Both the position numbers and the translations under genes were made by a program. DNA of 64,000 nt from positions 124,001-188,000 of the forward strand of contig JAFRGL010000006.1 in NCBI GenBank assembly GCA_017433825.1, in the 5' to 3' direction. The stretch's first letter is position 1. Each line of letters starts with the position of its first letter. The DNA comes from Eubacterium sp. GTDB lineage: Bacteria > Bacillota > Clostridia > Lachnospirales > Lachnospiraceae. This document shows positions 1 to 8,316 of the stretch, piece by piece. The notes below the pieces were generated by a model. It made no database searches. It saw only the letters and a list, made by a program, of their open reading frames with translations, and was not told the origin of the DNA.

Positions 1-31
1 AACGGCGTAATCTGCCTCTGGAGGATTGGAA

Positions 32-286
32 ATGATCAAAAAACCGGTCAGAATCATGATTTCCGACGGTCTCGAAGCCAGACCGATTGCTATGCTTGTA
101 CAGGTTGCGAATCAGTTTGAAAGTGATATCTATATCGAAAGCGGGACCAGAAGAATCAATGCCAAAAGTATAATGGGCATGATGACCCTCGGCCTTGATG
201 CAGGCGAGAGCGTTACGGTTTCTGCCGACGGTGCAGATGAAGAGACAGCAATGGAAATGGTGGAAGCCTACCTGACAGATAAATAA
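32..286 (+). CDS. HPr-like phosphocarrier, Crh type (no active-site His)
   Basis: Small HPr-fold protein of about 84 aa. The segment GLEARPIAMLVQ aligns with the HPr active-site loop GLHARPA, but the phosphoryl-accepting His15 is Glu here. The HPr-kinase serine site is kept (NAKSIMGMM, equivalent to Ser46). This pattern matches Crh of Bacillus, which has Gln at that position and acts in carbon catabolite repression rather than in sugar phosphotransfer. A TTG at 26 is in frame, but GGAGG at 20-24 sits 7 nt before the ATG at 32, so I choose the ATG. A strong hairpin terminator follows. The fold is clear; a regulatory role is inferred from the missing His and the retained Ser. Confidence 0.88.
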   Translation: MIKKPVRIMISDGLEARPIAMLVQVANQFESDIYIESGTRRINAKSIMGMMTLGLDAGESVTVSADGADEETAMEMVEAYLTDK

Positions 287-297
287 ACCAGGTAAAT

Positions 298-349
298 AAA
301 CCGGGGATGCAGTTCCTTGAAAAGGAACCGCATCCCCGGTTTATTTTTT
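298..349 (+). terminator. Bidirectional terminator between the HPr-like gene and mecA
   Basis: A 21-bp stem (298-318 with 322-342, one A/C mismatch) with a GAA loop is followed by ATTTTTT on the plus strand. It is preceded by A-rich sequence that gives a U-rich tract for mecA on the minus strand. It ends two convergent genes. Confidence 0.9.
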
Positions 350-376
350 GCCGTAAATGGCAGGATACCGAAGGCT

Positions 377-1168
377 TTACAGCCTGGCCAGGTTTTCAAG
401 CGCCGATTTCTCAATCAGGGCACAGTCATGCTCGGCAAGGCAGGCCTCGCCGGCGGGAGAGCAGACCGCGGGTACGGCATACTCGGTCAGAATATTGCAG
501 ACACGGTTGAATTCCTCCGGATCGGTGCCCAAAGAATGTACGGTCAGCTGGTAAGGCGTGGCGGCATCAATCTTGAACAGCGCGTTTTCGCCTTCGAAGC
601 TGCCTATGATATGTGCCACATGAATCAGGTCATCCAGACTGCGGAAACGGAATGCCCTTATCATATCAATGGGCACATCCGGAGCGGGACCTTCCTGACG
701 CTTATGTCCGCCCGGATAAGAATCCTTCGGGGCTTTTCCGGCTTTTTCATGAGGCCGCTTCGCATCCTGGTCGCCGGCCTGGTCCCCGTCCGTCAGAAGC
801 CGGTGGGCGTCCTTCAGTTTGTTGAAGAGGTTGAGCATGCTGTCAGCCCCGGCAAAATCAGGCGGAGGAAGCAGCGCGTCCCCGCCGGGAGAAAAGCGGG
901 AGAACCGGGTATCCAGCTCCTCCGGATCCTCTACCTTGGTGATAACCAGCACAAGGGAATCCGGAAGGGGGACTGCTTCAATCATCAGAGGCACGTTTTT
1001 AATTTCAAAGCCCAGATCATTTCTGGCCTGGATCATCATATCCCGGAAAAGCGCCTTGATCTTGTCCGTGCCGTAACACAGCTCGGAAAGGCGTATCTGC
1101 CGGCTTATGAGCTCTTCGGTGGTTAAGGTGCACCGAATGGTATTGTCGTTGACTCGTTCTATTTTCAT
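377..1168 (-). CDS. mecA: Adaptor protein MecA
   Basis: MecA/YpbH-family adaptor of 263 aa. In Bacillus it brings substrates such as ComK to the ClpC-ClpP protease. The N-terminal stretch (MKIERVNDNTIRCTLT, then ELISRQIRLSEL) is the substrate-binding domain; an acidic and charged linker at about residues 95-165 precedes the C-terminal ClpC-binding domain (about 166-263, with RFRSLDDLIHVAHII). Length and two-domain layout are usual for the family. It is transcribed alone, opposite its neighbours, from the promoter at 1229-1257, and shares a terminator with the HPr-like gene. Confidence 0.9.
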   Translation of the reverse strand: MKIERVNDNTIRCTLTTEELISRQIRLSELCYGTDKIKALFRDMMIQARNDLGFEIKNVPLMIEAVPLPDSLVLVITKVEDPEELDTRFSRFSPGGDALLPPPDFAGADSMLNLFNKLKDAHRLLTDGDQAGDQDAKRPHEKAGKAPKDSYPGGHKRQEGPAPDVPIDMIRAFRFRSLDDLIHVAHIIGSFEGENALFKIDAATPYQLTVHSLGTDPEEFNRVCNILTEYAVPAVCSPAGEACLAEHDCALIEKSALENLARL

Positions 1169-1228
1169 TTTTATTTAACCTTCATAATACGGCCGAAGCC
1201 TGAAAACAATTACTTTTATTCCAACTAT

Positions 1229-1257
1229 ATAATATACCAAAATGCTGACATTTACAA
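1229..1257 (-). promoter_or_regulatory. Sigma-A-type promoter of mecA
   Basis: On the minus strand, TTGTAA (1252-1257) and TATTAT (1229-1234) are 17 bp apart. The start of mecA lies about 60 nt downstream. Confidence 0.6.
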
Positions 1258-1276
1258 TGCCCGATGATATTTTTCC

Positions 1277-1305
1277 TTGAAGTTTTCCGCCTGTTGGGGC
1301 ATAAT
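1277..1305 (+). promoter_or_regulatory. Candidate promoter of the GH18-to-deaminase gene run
   Basis: TTGAAG (1277-1282) and CATAAT (1300-1305) with a 17-bp spacer, 88 nt before the GH18 start codon. It is the best match in this intergenic stretch. Confidence 0.45.
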
Positions 1306-1393
1306 GTAGCATAAGAATGGGCTGTGTTTTGCGTTAGGGGGAGACCATGCTTCCCGCGGTATACAGTCTGTAAAAGCCCTTCGGAGGAACCGG

Positions 1394-3046
1394 ATGAAGA
1401 AAAAGAAAAAGAAACGCCCCGTGCCGTATAAAGGAATCATTGTTCTGATTATCATCGTGCTGGGGGCGGTATTTTTTATAAGCCGGCTTTCCGGAGGAAG
1501 GACCGTTTCACCGGGGGAATATTTCGGTGTGAAGGCGTCACAGGCGGCGGTTGTGGTGAACGGCCGCGTACTGGAGGCGAAAGGCATTACCGCAGACGGG
1601 AAGGTTTATATCCCTTACGAGTCTCTCTGGAATGAAATAGACGCCGGATTTTATCTGAAGGATGACGGCTCACTGGTGCTGACGCTCCCGTCCGAAACCC
1701 TTGTGTGGAAGGCGGAGGATGAGGGGAAACCTGTTCTGGAATCCGGAGGAACCATTTATGTATCCTCTGATGTGCTTCAGCAGAACGGCAGTCTGTACTG
1801 CGAGGTTTTCCATGAGCCGGAACGTGCAGTTGTTTTCACTTCTTATGACGGCTGGGAGCAGACTTCTGTTTTAAAGGAGACAAAAGTAAGGATGAAGCCT
1901 TCCGGTACCGGAAACATTGTGACTGTCCTGGCGGAAGGAAGCAGCGTATTCTGTACCGGAACGTCGGGAAGCTGGACGGAGGTGACTGCTGCAGATGGCT
2001 TTTCAGGATATGTTCAGACTGAAGCGCTTGATTCGGAAAACATGACAGCCGTGGAACATGAGGAAGATCCCCGGTTTGCATTTGAACCGCTGAAGCTGGG
2101 AAGCAGGGCTGCCATGGTCTGGCATTATGTGGACATGCAGGAGAACAATGTTTACCTGGATGCCTACCTTGCCGACGCGAAGGGCTTAAATGTGGTCAGT
2201 CCCACCTGGTTTTACGTGGCGGATGCCGCGGGAACCCTGAACAGCTATGCCGATTCGGCTTATATGGAGACTGCAGGGCAGAAGGGTATCCATGTCTGGC
2301 CCACCATCGCGGACACTGAACCGGCCAGTGAGGTGACCGGCGTCTGGCTTGCGGATGACAATGCCAGGCAGAAAGCGGTGGAAGGACTGATGGAAGCCGC
2401 GGACAGGTTCGGCTTTGACGGCATCAACGTGGACCTGGAAACGGTACGGGCGTCCGAAGCGCATGATTTCCTGCAGTTTCTAAGGGAGCTGACGGCTGAG
2501 GCCCACAGGAGGAACATCATTGTTTCCGTGGACAATTATGTCCCTACACATACTAAATATTATAACCGGGCCGAACAGGCGGAAATCGCCGATTATATTG
2601 TCGTAATGGCTTATGACGAGCATACCGCATCTTCGGAAAAGGCGGGTTCTGTCGCCTCGCTGGCTTTTGTAAGGAAAGGTATTGAGGACACCCTGCTGGA
2701 AGTGCCTGCTGAAAAGCTGATTCTGGGCGTTCCGTTTTATACACGGACCTGGACCGAAGAAATGGGAAAGCCGGGCCTTTCCACAGCGGCAGTAGGTATG
2801 GAGAAAGCGGTTCAGTTTGCGGAAGAACACGATATACCGCTGGATTTTGACGAGGCCTGCGGGCAATATACCGGCACCGCCGAAGACGGACAGTACCGGT
2901 ACAGTATCTGGATGGAAGACGAAACCTCTCTGGAAAAGAGACTGTCCCTGGTCGATGAATACGGCCTGGCAGGCGCCTCTGCCTGGAGAATCGGATTTGA
3001 ATCAAATAATATATGGTCAGTCTGGGAGAAGTACCTGGGCAAATGA
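1394..3046 (+). CDS. Membrane-anchored GH18 glycosidase with SH3-like domain
   Basis: A 550-aa exported protein. A Lys-rich cytoplasmic start is followed by one membrane segment (about residues 13-30). Next comes a region resembling the copper-amine-oxidase-like/stalk segments of surface hydrolases (about 50-155), a bacterial SH3-like domain (about 160-220), and a GH18 barrel (about 235-550). The GH18 motif reads DGINVDLE, with the catalytic Glu near residue 349, and the later strand VVMAYDEH is also typical. Family members act on peptidoglycan or chitin-like GlcNAc chains, as in spore-cortex lytic enzymes. Substrate is not visible. It heads a run of co-directional genes. Confidence 0.85.
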   Translation: MKKKKKKRPVPYKGIIVLIIIVLGAVFFISRLSGGRTVSPGEYFGVKASQAAVVVNGRVLEAKGITADGKVYIPYESLWNEIDAGFYLKDDGSLVLTLPSETLVWKAEDEGKPVLESGGTIYVSSDVLQQNGSLYCEVFHEPERAVVFTSYDGWEQTSVLKETKVRMKPSGTGNIVTVLAEGSSVFCTGTSGSWTEVTAADGFSGYVQTEALDSENMTAVEHEEDPRFAFEPLKLGSRAAMVWHYVDMQENNVYLDAYLADAKGLNVVSPTWFYVADAAGTLNSYADSAYMETAGQKGIHVWPTIADTEPASEVTGVWLADDNARQKAVEGLMEAADRFGFDGINVDLETVRASEAHDFLQFLRELTAEAHRRNIIVSVDNYVPTHTKYYNRAEQAEIADYIVVMAYDEHTASSEKAGSVASLAFVRKGIEDTLLEVPAEKLILGVPFYTRTWTEEMGKPGLSTAAVGMEKAVQFAEEHDIPLDFDEACGQYTGTAEDGQYRYSIWMEDETSLEKRLSLVDEYGLAGASAWRIGFESNNIWSVWEKYLGK

Positions 3047-3061
3047 GGAAAGGAGAACACG

Positions 3062-3880
3062 ATGGAAAACAGCAACATCGAAAATGCCGTTTTTGATCAG
3101 GAAGCGGTACAGAAGAAATTTGAAGAGCTGACGGCGGCCATGAGCAGCCAGGAATCCGAGATCAAACAGCTGCAGGACAGCATCCGTGCAAAATATGACA
3201 GCTATATGGCAAGTTATTCCGATTTGAGCAGTATTATCAACGATGCCGGAAAACGTTCCGAGAAGATCGTTGAAGACGCAAAGGCAAAAGCGGAAGAAAT
3301 CCTCATGAATGCGAAAGCAGAGGCTGAAGAAAAAGTTAAAGCAGCACAGGAAGAAGCCGACGGCATCCTGACATCAGCAAAAGAAGAAGCAGAAGCGGTA
3401 ACTGCGAAAGCTGCAGCTGAAGCGGAAGAGAAAACCGCAAATGCGGAAGAGCAGGTTAAGAAGATTCTGGACGAAGGCAGACGCTGCTACGATGCCATCA
3501 GGGAACAGCTGGACAGCATGACGCAGATGGCGGAAGACTTGAAGGGCTCCTTTGCCGGCACGATGGACAAAGTACGCGATATCCGTGAGGAAATGCCTGA
3601 ATTCCCGGTTTTTGAAGAAGCAGCAGATGAAGAAGCCTTCGATGATTTTGACGAAGAAGACGTCAGCGAAGCAGCCGAGAGACTTTCTTCCCTGGATAAA
3701 GACTCAGAAGACGATTCCTTCGATGAGGAGGATGAATTCGAAGAGGACCAGGAAGAATCAGGCATTCCGGAACTGGAACTTGCGAAAAAGGAAGCCGAAG
3801 CAGAAGGCGATCTCATTGAAAAAAATCTGGGCGCCAGACTGGATGAGCTGGAAACCCTGGACAATAAGATCGGCTTCTGA
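3062..3880 (+). CDS. Acidic coiled-coil protein of unknown function
   Basis: A 272-aa protein with no signal peptide or membrane segment. Residues about 10-150 form a long Ala/Glu/Lys-rich coiled coil similar in composition to DivIVA-like and V-ATPase E/F-stalk helices. Residues about 175-245 are strongly acidic (Asp/Glu runs such as DDFDEEDV), followed by a short charged helix (LDELETLDNKIGF). I do not recognise a named family. It lies 15 nt after the GH18 gene and 3 nt before sua5, so it is in one transcription unit with them. A scaffold or division-associated role is possible but only a guess. Confidence 0.75.
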   Translation: MENSNIENAVFDQEAVQKKFEELTAAMSSQESEIKQLQDSIRAKYDSYMASYSDLSSIINDAGKRSEKIVEDAKAKAEEILMNAKAEAEEKVKAAQEEADGILTSAKEEAEAVTAKAAAEAEEKTANAEEQVKKILDEGRRCYDAIREQLDSMTQMAEDLKGSFAGTMDKVRDIREEMPEFPVFEEAADEEAFDDFDEEDVSEAAERLSSLDKDSEDDSFDEEDEFEEDQEESGIPELELAKKEAEAEGDLIEKNLGARLDELETLDNKIGF

Positions 3881-3883
3881 AAA

Positions 3884-4945
3884 ATGAAAGCCTTACTGTT
3901 ACGCATGCCGCCGGACAATCCGGACCCGGAACAGATTGAAGAAGCCGGCAGGATTATCCGGGAAGGCGGCCTGGTGGCTTTTCCCACTGAAACGGTTTAC
4001 GGGCTGGGCGGAAATGCCCTTGACCCGGCTTCTTCAAAGAAGATTTACGCCGCAAAGGGCCGGCCCTCCGACAATCCGCTTATCGTGCATATAGCGGAAT
4101 GGGAGGCGCTGGACCGGATTGCGGCCGAAGTCCCGCAAAAGGCGCTTATGCTGGGCAGGATTTACTGGCCGGGGCCTTTAACCATGATTTTTTCCAAAAC
4201 GGAAGAAGTGCCTTACGAAACCACCGGCGGACTGGATACCGTTGCGGTGCGTTTCCCGTCCCATAAGGTGGCGCAGGCCCTCATCCGCGCGTCCGGCGGT
4301 TATATTGCGGCGCCCAGCGCAAACCTGTCCGGACGGCCTTCCCCCACGAAGGCGGTTCATGTTATCGAAGACCTGGGAGACCGGATTGACGCCGTCATTG
4401 ACGGCGGGGATGCGGATATCGGCCTGGAATCCACCATTGTGGATTTTACTGAAGACGTACCGGTGCTTCTGCGTCCCGGTTATATCAGTGTGGAAAAGCT
4501 AAGAGAAGCACTGGGGGAAATACGTGTCGACCCGGGCATTATCGCCGACAATTCCGGTATAATTCCGAAGGCTCCCGGTATGAAATACCGGCATTATGCG
4601 CCGAAAGGGACGCTTTCCGTGGTGGAGGGCAGACCCGAAGACGTCATCCGCACCATCAATTCACTGATAGAAGAAGCGGAGAAAGCAGGCAGAAGCTGTG
4701 CCGTTTTATGCGCTGACGAGACAGCGTCCTCTTACAGAGGGAAGGTATATATCCTTGGCTGCCGTGCGGATGAAGAAGAGGTTGCGGCGGCTCTTTTCGA
4801 TACGTTAAGACAGCTGGATACGGACGGCGTGGAATACATCTATTCTGAAGCTTTTCCGTCGGAAAACCTCGGGGCGGCCATCATGAACCGCCTCCTGAAG
4901 GCGGCAGGGCACCGGATTATACATGCAGGGGAAGAATCCTTATAA
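3884..4945 (+). CDS. sua5: L-threonylcarbamoyladenylate synthase, Sua5 type
   Basis: Makes threonylcarbamoyl-AMP from threonine, bicarbonate and ATP, the first step of the t6A37 tRNA modification. The N-terminal YrdC domain (about residues 15-210) carries VAFPTETVYGLG and KGRPSDNPLIVH, the nucleotide and substrate-binding motifs. The C-terminal Sua5 domain (about 235-350) makes this the long form (353 aa) rather than the short TsaC form. The linker holds the PGMKYRHYAP motif seen in Sua5 proteins. The start is 3 nt after the preceding gene. Confidence 0.93.
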   Translation: MKALLLRMPPDNPDPEQIEEAGRIIREGGLVAFPTETVYGLGGNALDPASSKKIYAAKGRPSDNPLIVHIAEWEALDRIAAEVPQKALMLGRIYWPGPLTMIFSKTEEVPYETTGGLDTVAVRFPSHKVAQALIRASGGYIAAPSANLSGRPSPTKAVHVIEDLGDRIDAVIDGGDADIGLESTIVDFTEDVPVLLRPGYISVEKLREALGEIRVDPGIIADNSGIIPKAPGMKYRHYAPKGTLSVVEGRPEDVIRTINSLIEEAEKAGRSCAVLCADETASSYRGKVYILGCRADEEEVAAALFDTLRQLDTDGVEYIYSEAFPSENLGAAIMNRLLKAAGHRIIHAGEESL

Positions 4946-4984
4946 CAGAGGTTCTGATATTATTATTTTTGCAAGGAGGTTCAC

Positions 4985-5413
4985 ATGTTAGCTTTAGGCT
5001 GTGATCACGGCGGATACGGTTTAATGCAGGAAGTGAAGGCACATCTGGACAAAAGAGGCATCGAATACAGGGATTTCGGCACCTACAGCGCCGAATCCAC
5101 GGACTATCCCATCTATGCCAAAAAGGTATGCACTGCCATAACGGAAGGCGAGTGCGAGTTCGGCATACTTATCTGCGGGACGGGCATCGGCATGTCCATG
5201 ACTGCCAATAAATTCAAGGGCATCCGCGCTGCGGTCTGTTCGGACTGCTTCTCGGCCCAGGCCACCAGATCCCATAATAATGCCAATGTACTTTGCATGG
5301 GCGAACGTACCGTGGGACCGGGCCTTGCGCTTTTGATTACGGACACCTTCCTGGACACACCATTTTCTGAAGAAGAACGCCACAAAAGACGAATTGCAAT
5401 GATTGAAGACTGA
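4985..5413 (+). CDS. rpiB: Ribose-5-phosphate isomerase B
   Basis: A 142-aa RpiB/LacAB-family isomerase that interconverts ribose 5-phosphate and ribulose 5-phosphate. The first strand LALGCDHGGY and the catalytic-loop motif ILICGTGIGMSM (with the active Cys) are diagnostic, as is the NVLCMGER segment. AAGGAGG lies 5 nt upstream of the start. Its position next to upp fits supply of ribose phosphate for PRPP and nucleotide salvage. Confidence 0.93.
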   Translation: MLALGCDHGGYGLMQEVKAHLDKRGIEYRDFGTYSAESTDYPIYAKKVCTAITEGECEFGILICGTGIGMSMTANKFKGIRAAVCSDCFSAQATRSHNNANVLCMGERTVGPGLALLITDTFLDTPFSEEERHKRRIAMIED

Positions 5414-5431
5414 TAAAGGAGAACAACAGTT

Positions 5432-6061
5432 ATGGCAAGAACGGAAATCATGGACCACCCGCTGATCCAGCACAAAATCGGAATCATCAGGAAGAAACAG
5501 ACCAGTTCAAAAGAATTCAGGGAGCTTATCGGTGAGATCGCCATGCTGATGTGTTATGAAGCATGCAGGGATCTTCCCCTGGAAAGCATAAAGGTGGAAA
5601 CGCCCATCGGCCCCACGGTGGCGAAACGTCTTGTCGGTAAAAAGCTGGCGGTTGTACCCATCCTGCGCGCAGGCCTGGGCATGGTGGAAGGCATGCTTAC
5701 CATTATTCCTTCTGCGAAAGTCGGCCATATCGGCCTTTATCGGGATCCGGAGACCCTGGAGCCGGTGGAATACTACTGCAAGCTTCCGGCGGATATTTCC
5801 CACAGGGATGTCTTTGTTACCGATCCCATGCTTGCCACCGGCGGTTCCGCAACAGCAGCCATCAGCATGCTGAAAGCAAAAGGGGCCCAGAGGATTCATT
5901 TCATGTGTATCATTGCGGCTCCGGAAGGCCTGAAGAGAATGCAGGAAGAGCATCCGGACGTAGACATTTATGTCGGTGCCCTGGATGAGAGACTGAATGA
6001 TCACGGCTACATCGTTCCCGGCCTGGGCGATGCAGGTGACCGTATCTTCGGAACGAAATAA
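5432..6061 (+). CDS. upp: Uracil phosphoribosyltransferase
   Basis: A 209-aa enzyme converting uracil and PRPP to UMP. The PRPP loop [14 protein letters not shown] and the uracil-binding end [15 protein letters not shown] are both intact, and the length is normal. It follows rpiB by 18 nt and precedes a dCMP deaminase gene by 10 nt, giving a small pyrimidine-salvage group. Confidence 0.96.
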   Translation: MARTEIMDHPLIQHKIGIIRKKQTSSKEFRELIGEIAMLMCYEACRDLPLESIKVETPIGPTVAKRLVGKKLAVVPILRAGLGMVEGMLTIIPSAKVGHIGLYRDPETLEPVEYYCKLPADISHRDVFVTDPMLATGGSATAAISMLKAKGAQRIHFMCIIAAPEGLKRMQEEHPDVDIYVGALDERLNDHGYIVPGLGDAGDRIFGTK

Positions 6062-6071
6062 GGAGATTTTT

Positions 6072-6560
6072 ATGAGCGGTAAACGCGAAGACTATATTTC
6101 CTGGGACGAGTATTTCATGGCGGTGGCAAAGCTGGCCGGCATGCGGTCCAAGGACCCCAATTCCCAGGTAGGCGCCTGTATTGTCAGCGAGGACAATAAA
6201 ATCCTCTCCATGGGCTACAACGGATTTCCCTCAGGCTGTTCGGACGACGAATATCCATGGGAGAGGGAGGGGGACGATCCCCTTACCACCAAATATTTCT
6301 ATGTAACCCACAGCGAGCTGAACGCAATTTTAAATTATTCCGGCGGTTCCTTAAAAGGCGCCAAGCTGTACGTATCCCTTTTTCCCTGCAATGAGTGTGC
6401 AAAGGCTATCATTCAGTGCGGCATCAAAACGGTGATATACGACATCGATAAATACGACGGTACGCCTTCCGTCACCGCTTCCAAGATGATGCTGGCTTCC
6501 GCAGGAGTGTCCATCATTAAATACAAACCCTCAAACAGGGTGCTGCGGATAGAAGTTTAA
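6072..6560 (+). CDS. dCMP deaminase
   Basis: A zinc-dependent deaminase of 162 aa (ComEB/dCD family) that converts dCMP to dUMP, the dTMP precursor. The zinc motifs are HSELNAI and PCNECAKAI; the first usually reads HAE, so a Ser sits beside the zinc His. An open frame extends back to 5997 inside upp, but AGGAG at 6061-6065 and the family N-terminus place the start at ATG 6072. The upp stop codon overlaps the ribosome site, which suggests translational coupling. Confidence 0.9.
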   Translation: MSGKREDYISWDEYFMAVAKLAGMRSKDPNSQVGACIVSEDNKILSMGYNGFPSGCSDDEYPWEREGDDPLTTKYFYVTHSELNAILNYSGGSLKGAKLYVSLFPCNECAKAIIQCGIKTVIYDIDKYDGTPSVTASKMMLASAGVSIIKYKPSNRVLRIEV

Positions 6561-6579
6561 GCTTGCCAATTCGGCGTAT

Positions 6580-6609
6580 TTGGGTTATCATTACACAAAG
6601 CGGTATACT
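6580..6609 (+). promoter_or_regulatory. Promoter of efp
   Basis: TTGGGT (6580-6585) and TATACT (6604-6609) with an 18-bp spacer, 56 nt before the efp start codon. Confidence 0.6.
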
Positions 6610-6665
6610 AATACCATCAGACTAGTACGCAGCGTCAAGGCTGTGATGAAGGAGGAATACTATTT

Positions 6666-7223
6666 ATGATCTCAGCAGGAGAAATCAGGAACGGCGTAAC
6701 CATCGAAATTGACGGCGATCCGGTACAGATTATCGAATTCCAGCACGTAAAACCCGGTAAAGGCGCTGCTTTCGTCAGAGTAAAATATAAAAAGATCAAA
6801 ACCGGCGGCGTAGTGGAAACCACCTTCCGTCCGGAGGAGAAATTCCCCCAGGCGCGTATTGACAGGAAGGATATGCAGTACCTGTACAGCGACGGCGATC
6901 TTTTCTATTTCATGGATATGGACACCTATGATCAGACACCTCTTTCCAAGGAGACAATCGGCGATGCCCTGAAGTTCGTCAAAGAGAACGAGATGTGCAA
7001 GATCTGTTCCTTCAACGGCGAAATCTTCTCCGTAGAGCCCCCGACCTTCGTTGAGCTGGAAGTGACTGATACCGAGCCCGGATTCGCAGGCAACACGGCC
7101 CAGGGTGCCACCAAGCCTGCCACCGTGGAAACCGGTGCGGTTGTCTATGTTCCCCTGTTCGTAAATATCGGCGACGTGCTGCAGATCGACACCAGAACCG
7201 GCGAGTATCTGAAGCGTGTCTGA
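6666..7223 (+). CDS. efp: Elongation factor P
   Basis: A 185-aa EF-P with KOW-like, OB and C-terminal OB domains; it rescues ribosomes stalled at polyproline. The loop [14 protein letters not shown] contains the conserved Lys at the tip (about residue 32) that is modified in many bacteria. The C-terminal [16 protein letters not shown] is canonical. It is a single-gene unit with its own promoter and terminator. Confidence 0.96.
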   Translation: MISAGEIRNGVTIEIDGDPVQIIEFQHVKPGKGAAFVRVKYKKIKTGGVVETTFRPEEKFPQARIDRKDMQYLYSDGDLFYFMDMDTYDQTPLSKETIGDALKFVKENEMCKICSFNGEIFSVEPPTFVELEVTDTEPGFAGNTAQGATKPATVETGAVVYVPLFVNIGDVLQIDTRTGEYLKRV

Positions 7224-7261
7224 TTCCTGCAGCAGAATTTAAGCTTTCATGTGAATGATTT

Positions 7262-7295
7262 CCCGGCGGGTAAAAGCCCGCCGGGCAGTTCTTTT
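7262..7295 (+). terminator. Terminator of efp
   Basis: A 9-bp GC stem (CCCGGCGGG, 7262-7270, with 7277-7285), a 6-nt loop, then a pyrimidine tract CAGTTCTTTT. Confidence 0.75.
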
Positions 7296-7473
7296 CTTCC
7301 GGGTATTCCCGGCTTTTCTTCATAATTCCCGTATTTTCTGAAAATTCCCCTTCTTCGCTTATCCCTTATTTAAACCATTCTTTTTTTATCTGTATTTTTC
7401 TGTTTTTATCATTTCTTATTTTTACCGTTCTTTTTCTTTTCTGTATTTCATTTCTCAAGGAGGTAACTATACC

Positions 7474-8079
7474 ATGTATCTGAAAAACCACAAAAACATT
7501 GACCCTGAAAGAATCCGCATCCATCTGATATGCGGCTGTGTAGGCGGCGGCTTTCTGGACAATTTCCCGCACAGGCGGATTCTGGACATGAATGCGGTCT
7601 GCGCCTTCCGCTTTGACAATCCGTCTGAATTTGCCTATCTGGACAATCGGGATGCGGAACAGATGGGGCTAACCGGTGATGAACTGGTAAACCTCGCCAT
7701 GGACAATTCGCTCCGGCATGACGGCTATTTCACGGAGCCTCTGCTGGAGGTGCTGGGTTTTGATCCGCCTGAAGGGGAAGAGCAGGAAAACGCAGTCTAT
7801 GTACTCACGAACAGGGAGCGGTTTTTCGGTTCTTCCGCACTGTGCTTTTCCTCTGTTCTTAAAAGCGCGGCGGACAAGGCGGGCGGCGACTGTTACATCA
7901 TTCCCAGCAGCGTCCATGAGTGCCTTCTGATTCCGGCGCAGAGCGTGGCAGCCCCTTCTGCCTTAAGGGAAATGGTCTACCACATCAACCGCACACAGCT
8001 TGCGTCTTCGGAGCTTCTTTCCGACAGTATCTATTATTACAGTCACAAGGAAGGCGCGCTTCGGATTGACATTTCCTGA
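7474..8079 (+). CDS. DUF5688-like protein
   Basis: A soluble 201-aa protein. The C-terminal half matches the pattern I associate with DUF5688, a family common in Lachnospiraceae: VYVLTNRERFFGSSAL, then IIPSSVHECLLIP, then ELLSDSIYYYSH. Function is unknown. The protein is shorter at the N-terminus than usual members (about 270 aa). AAGGAGG lies upstream after a 110-nt T-rich leader. The 3' end contains the -35 box of the tRNA-Arg promoter. Confidence 0.65.
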   Translation: MYLKNHKNIDPERIRIHLICGCVGGGFLDNFPHRRILDMNAVCAFRFDNPSEFAYLDNRDAEQMGLTGDELVNLAMDNSLRHDGYFTEPLLEVLGFDPPEGEEQENAVYVLTNRERFFGSSALCFSSVLKSAADKAGGDCYIIPSSVHECLLIPAQSVAAPSALREMVYHINRTQLASSELLSDSIYYYSHKEGALRIDIS

Positions 8080-8094
8080 ATGATGTGATAATAT
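8066..8094 (+). promoter_or_regulatory. Promoter of tRNA-Arg, inside the 3' end of the DUF5688-like gene
   Basis: A consensus TTGACA (8066-8071), 17 bp, then TAATAT (8089-8094). A start near 8100 gives a leader of about 50 nt before the tRNA. Confidence 0.7.
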
Positions 8095-8128
8095 CTGTAT
8101 TCAGTCAGGGACATCGGATGTTCCTGAG

Positions 8129-8148
8129 GGCCTGAAAAAGTTCAGGCC
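8129..8148 (+). other. Leader hairpin in front of tRNA-Arg
   Basis: GGCCTGAA (8129-8136) pairs perfectly with TTCAGGCC (8141-8148) across loop AAAG. It has no following U run, so it is not a normal terminator. The same architecture precedes tRNA-Pro at 53657-53676. Confidence 0.6.
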
Positions 8149-8151
8149 GCT

Positions 8152-8224
8152 GCGTTTGTAGCTCAGGGGATAGAGCAACGGTTTCCGGTACCGTGTGGCG
8201 GGGGTTCGAATCCCTCCAGACGCG
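8152..8224 (+). tRNA. tRNA-Arg (anticodon CCG)
   Basis: A 73-nt cloverleaf. The acceptor stem GCGTTTG pairs with CAGACGC (one G-U), the D stem is GCTC/GAGC, and the anticodon stem ACGGT/ACCGT closes loop TTCCGGT with anticodon CCG at positions 34-36. The T arm is GGGGG TTCGAAT CCCTC. The 3' CCA is not encoded (TCA follows the discriminator G). A perfect hairpin (8129-8148) ends 3 nt before the mature 5' end. Confidence 0.93.
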
Positions 8225-8245
8225 TCATATCATTTAACTGATAGG

Positions 8246-8266
8246 GGCCGGGTACAACCGGCCTTT
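8246..8266 (+). terminator. Weak terminator after tRNA-Arg
   Basis: Stem GGCCGG/CCGGCC (8246-8251 with 8258-8263), 6-nt loop, followed only by TTT. Read-through into the next gene is possible. Confidence 0.4.
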
Positions 8267-8316
8267 GTGCTATATAAAAGTTACTGGTTAGTTTTGTTCA
8301 CAAGGAGAAAGTTTTC

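Noticed and set aside
317-1126. 269-aa open frame on the plus strand
   Set aside because: It is antisense to mecA and begins inside the terminator hairpin.
5997-6071. Earlier in-frame start of dCMP deaminase inside upp
   Set aside because: The extra 25 residues do not match the family, and the ribosome site at 6061 fits ATG 6072.
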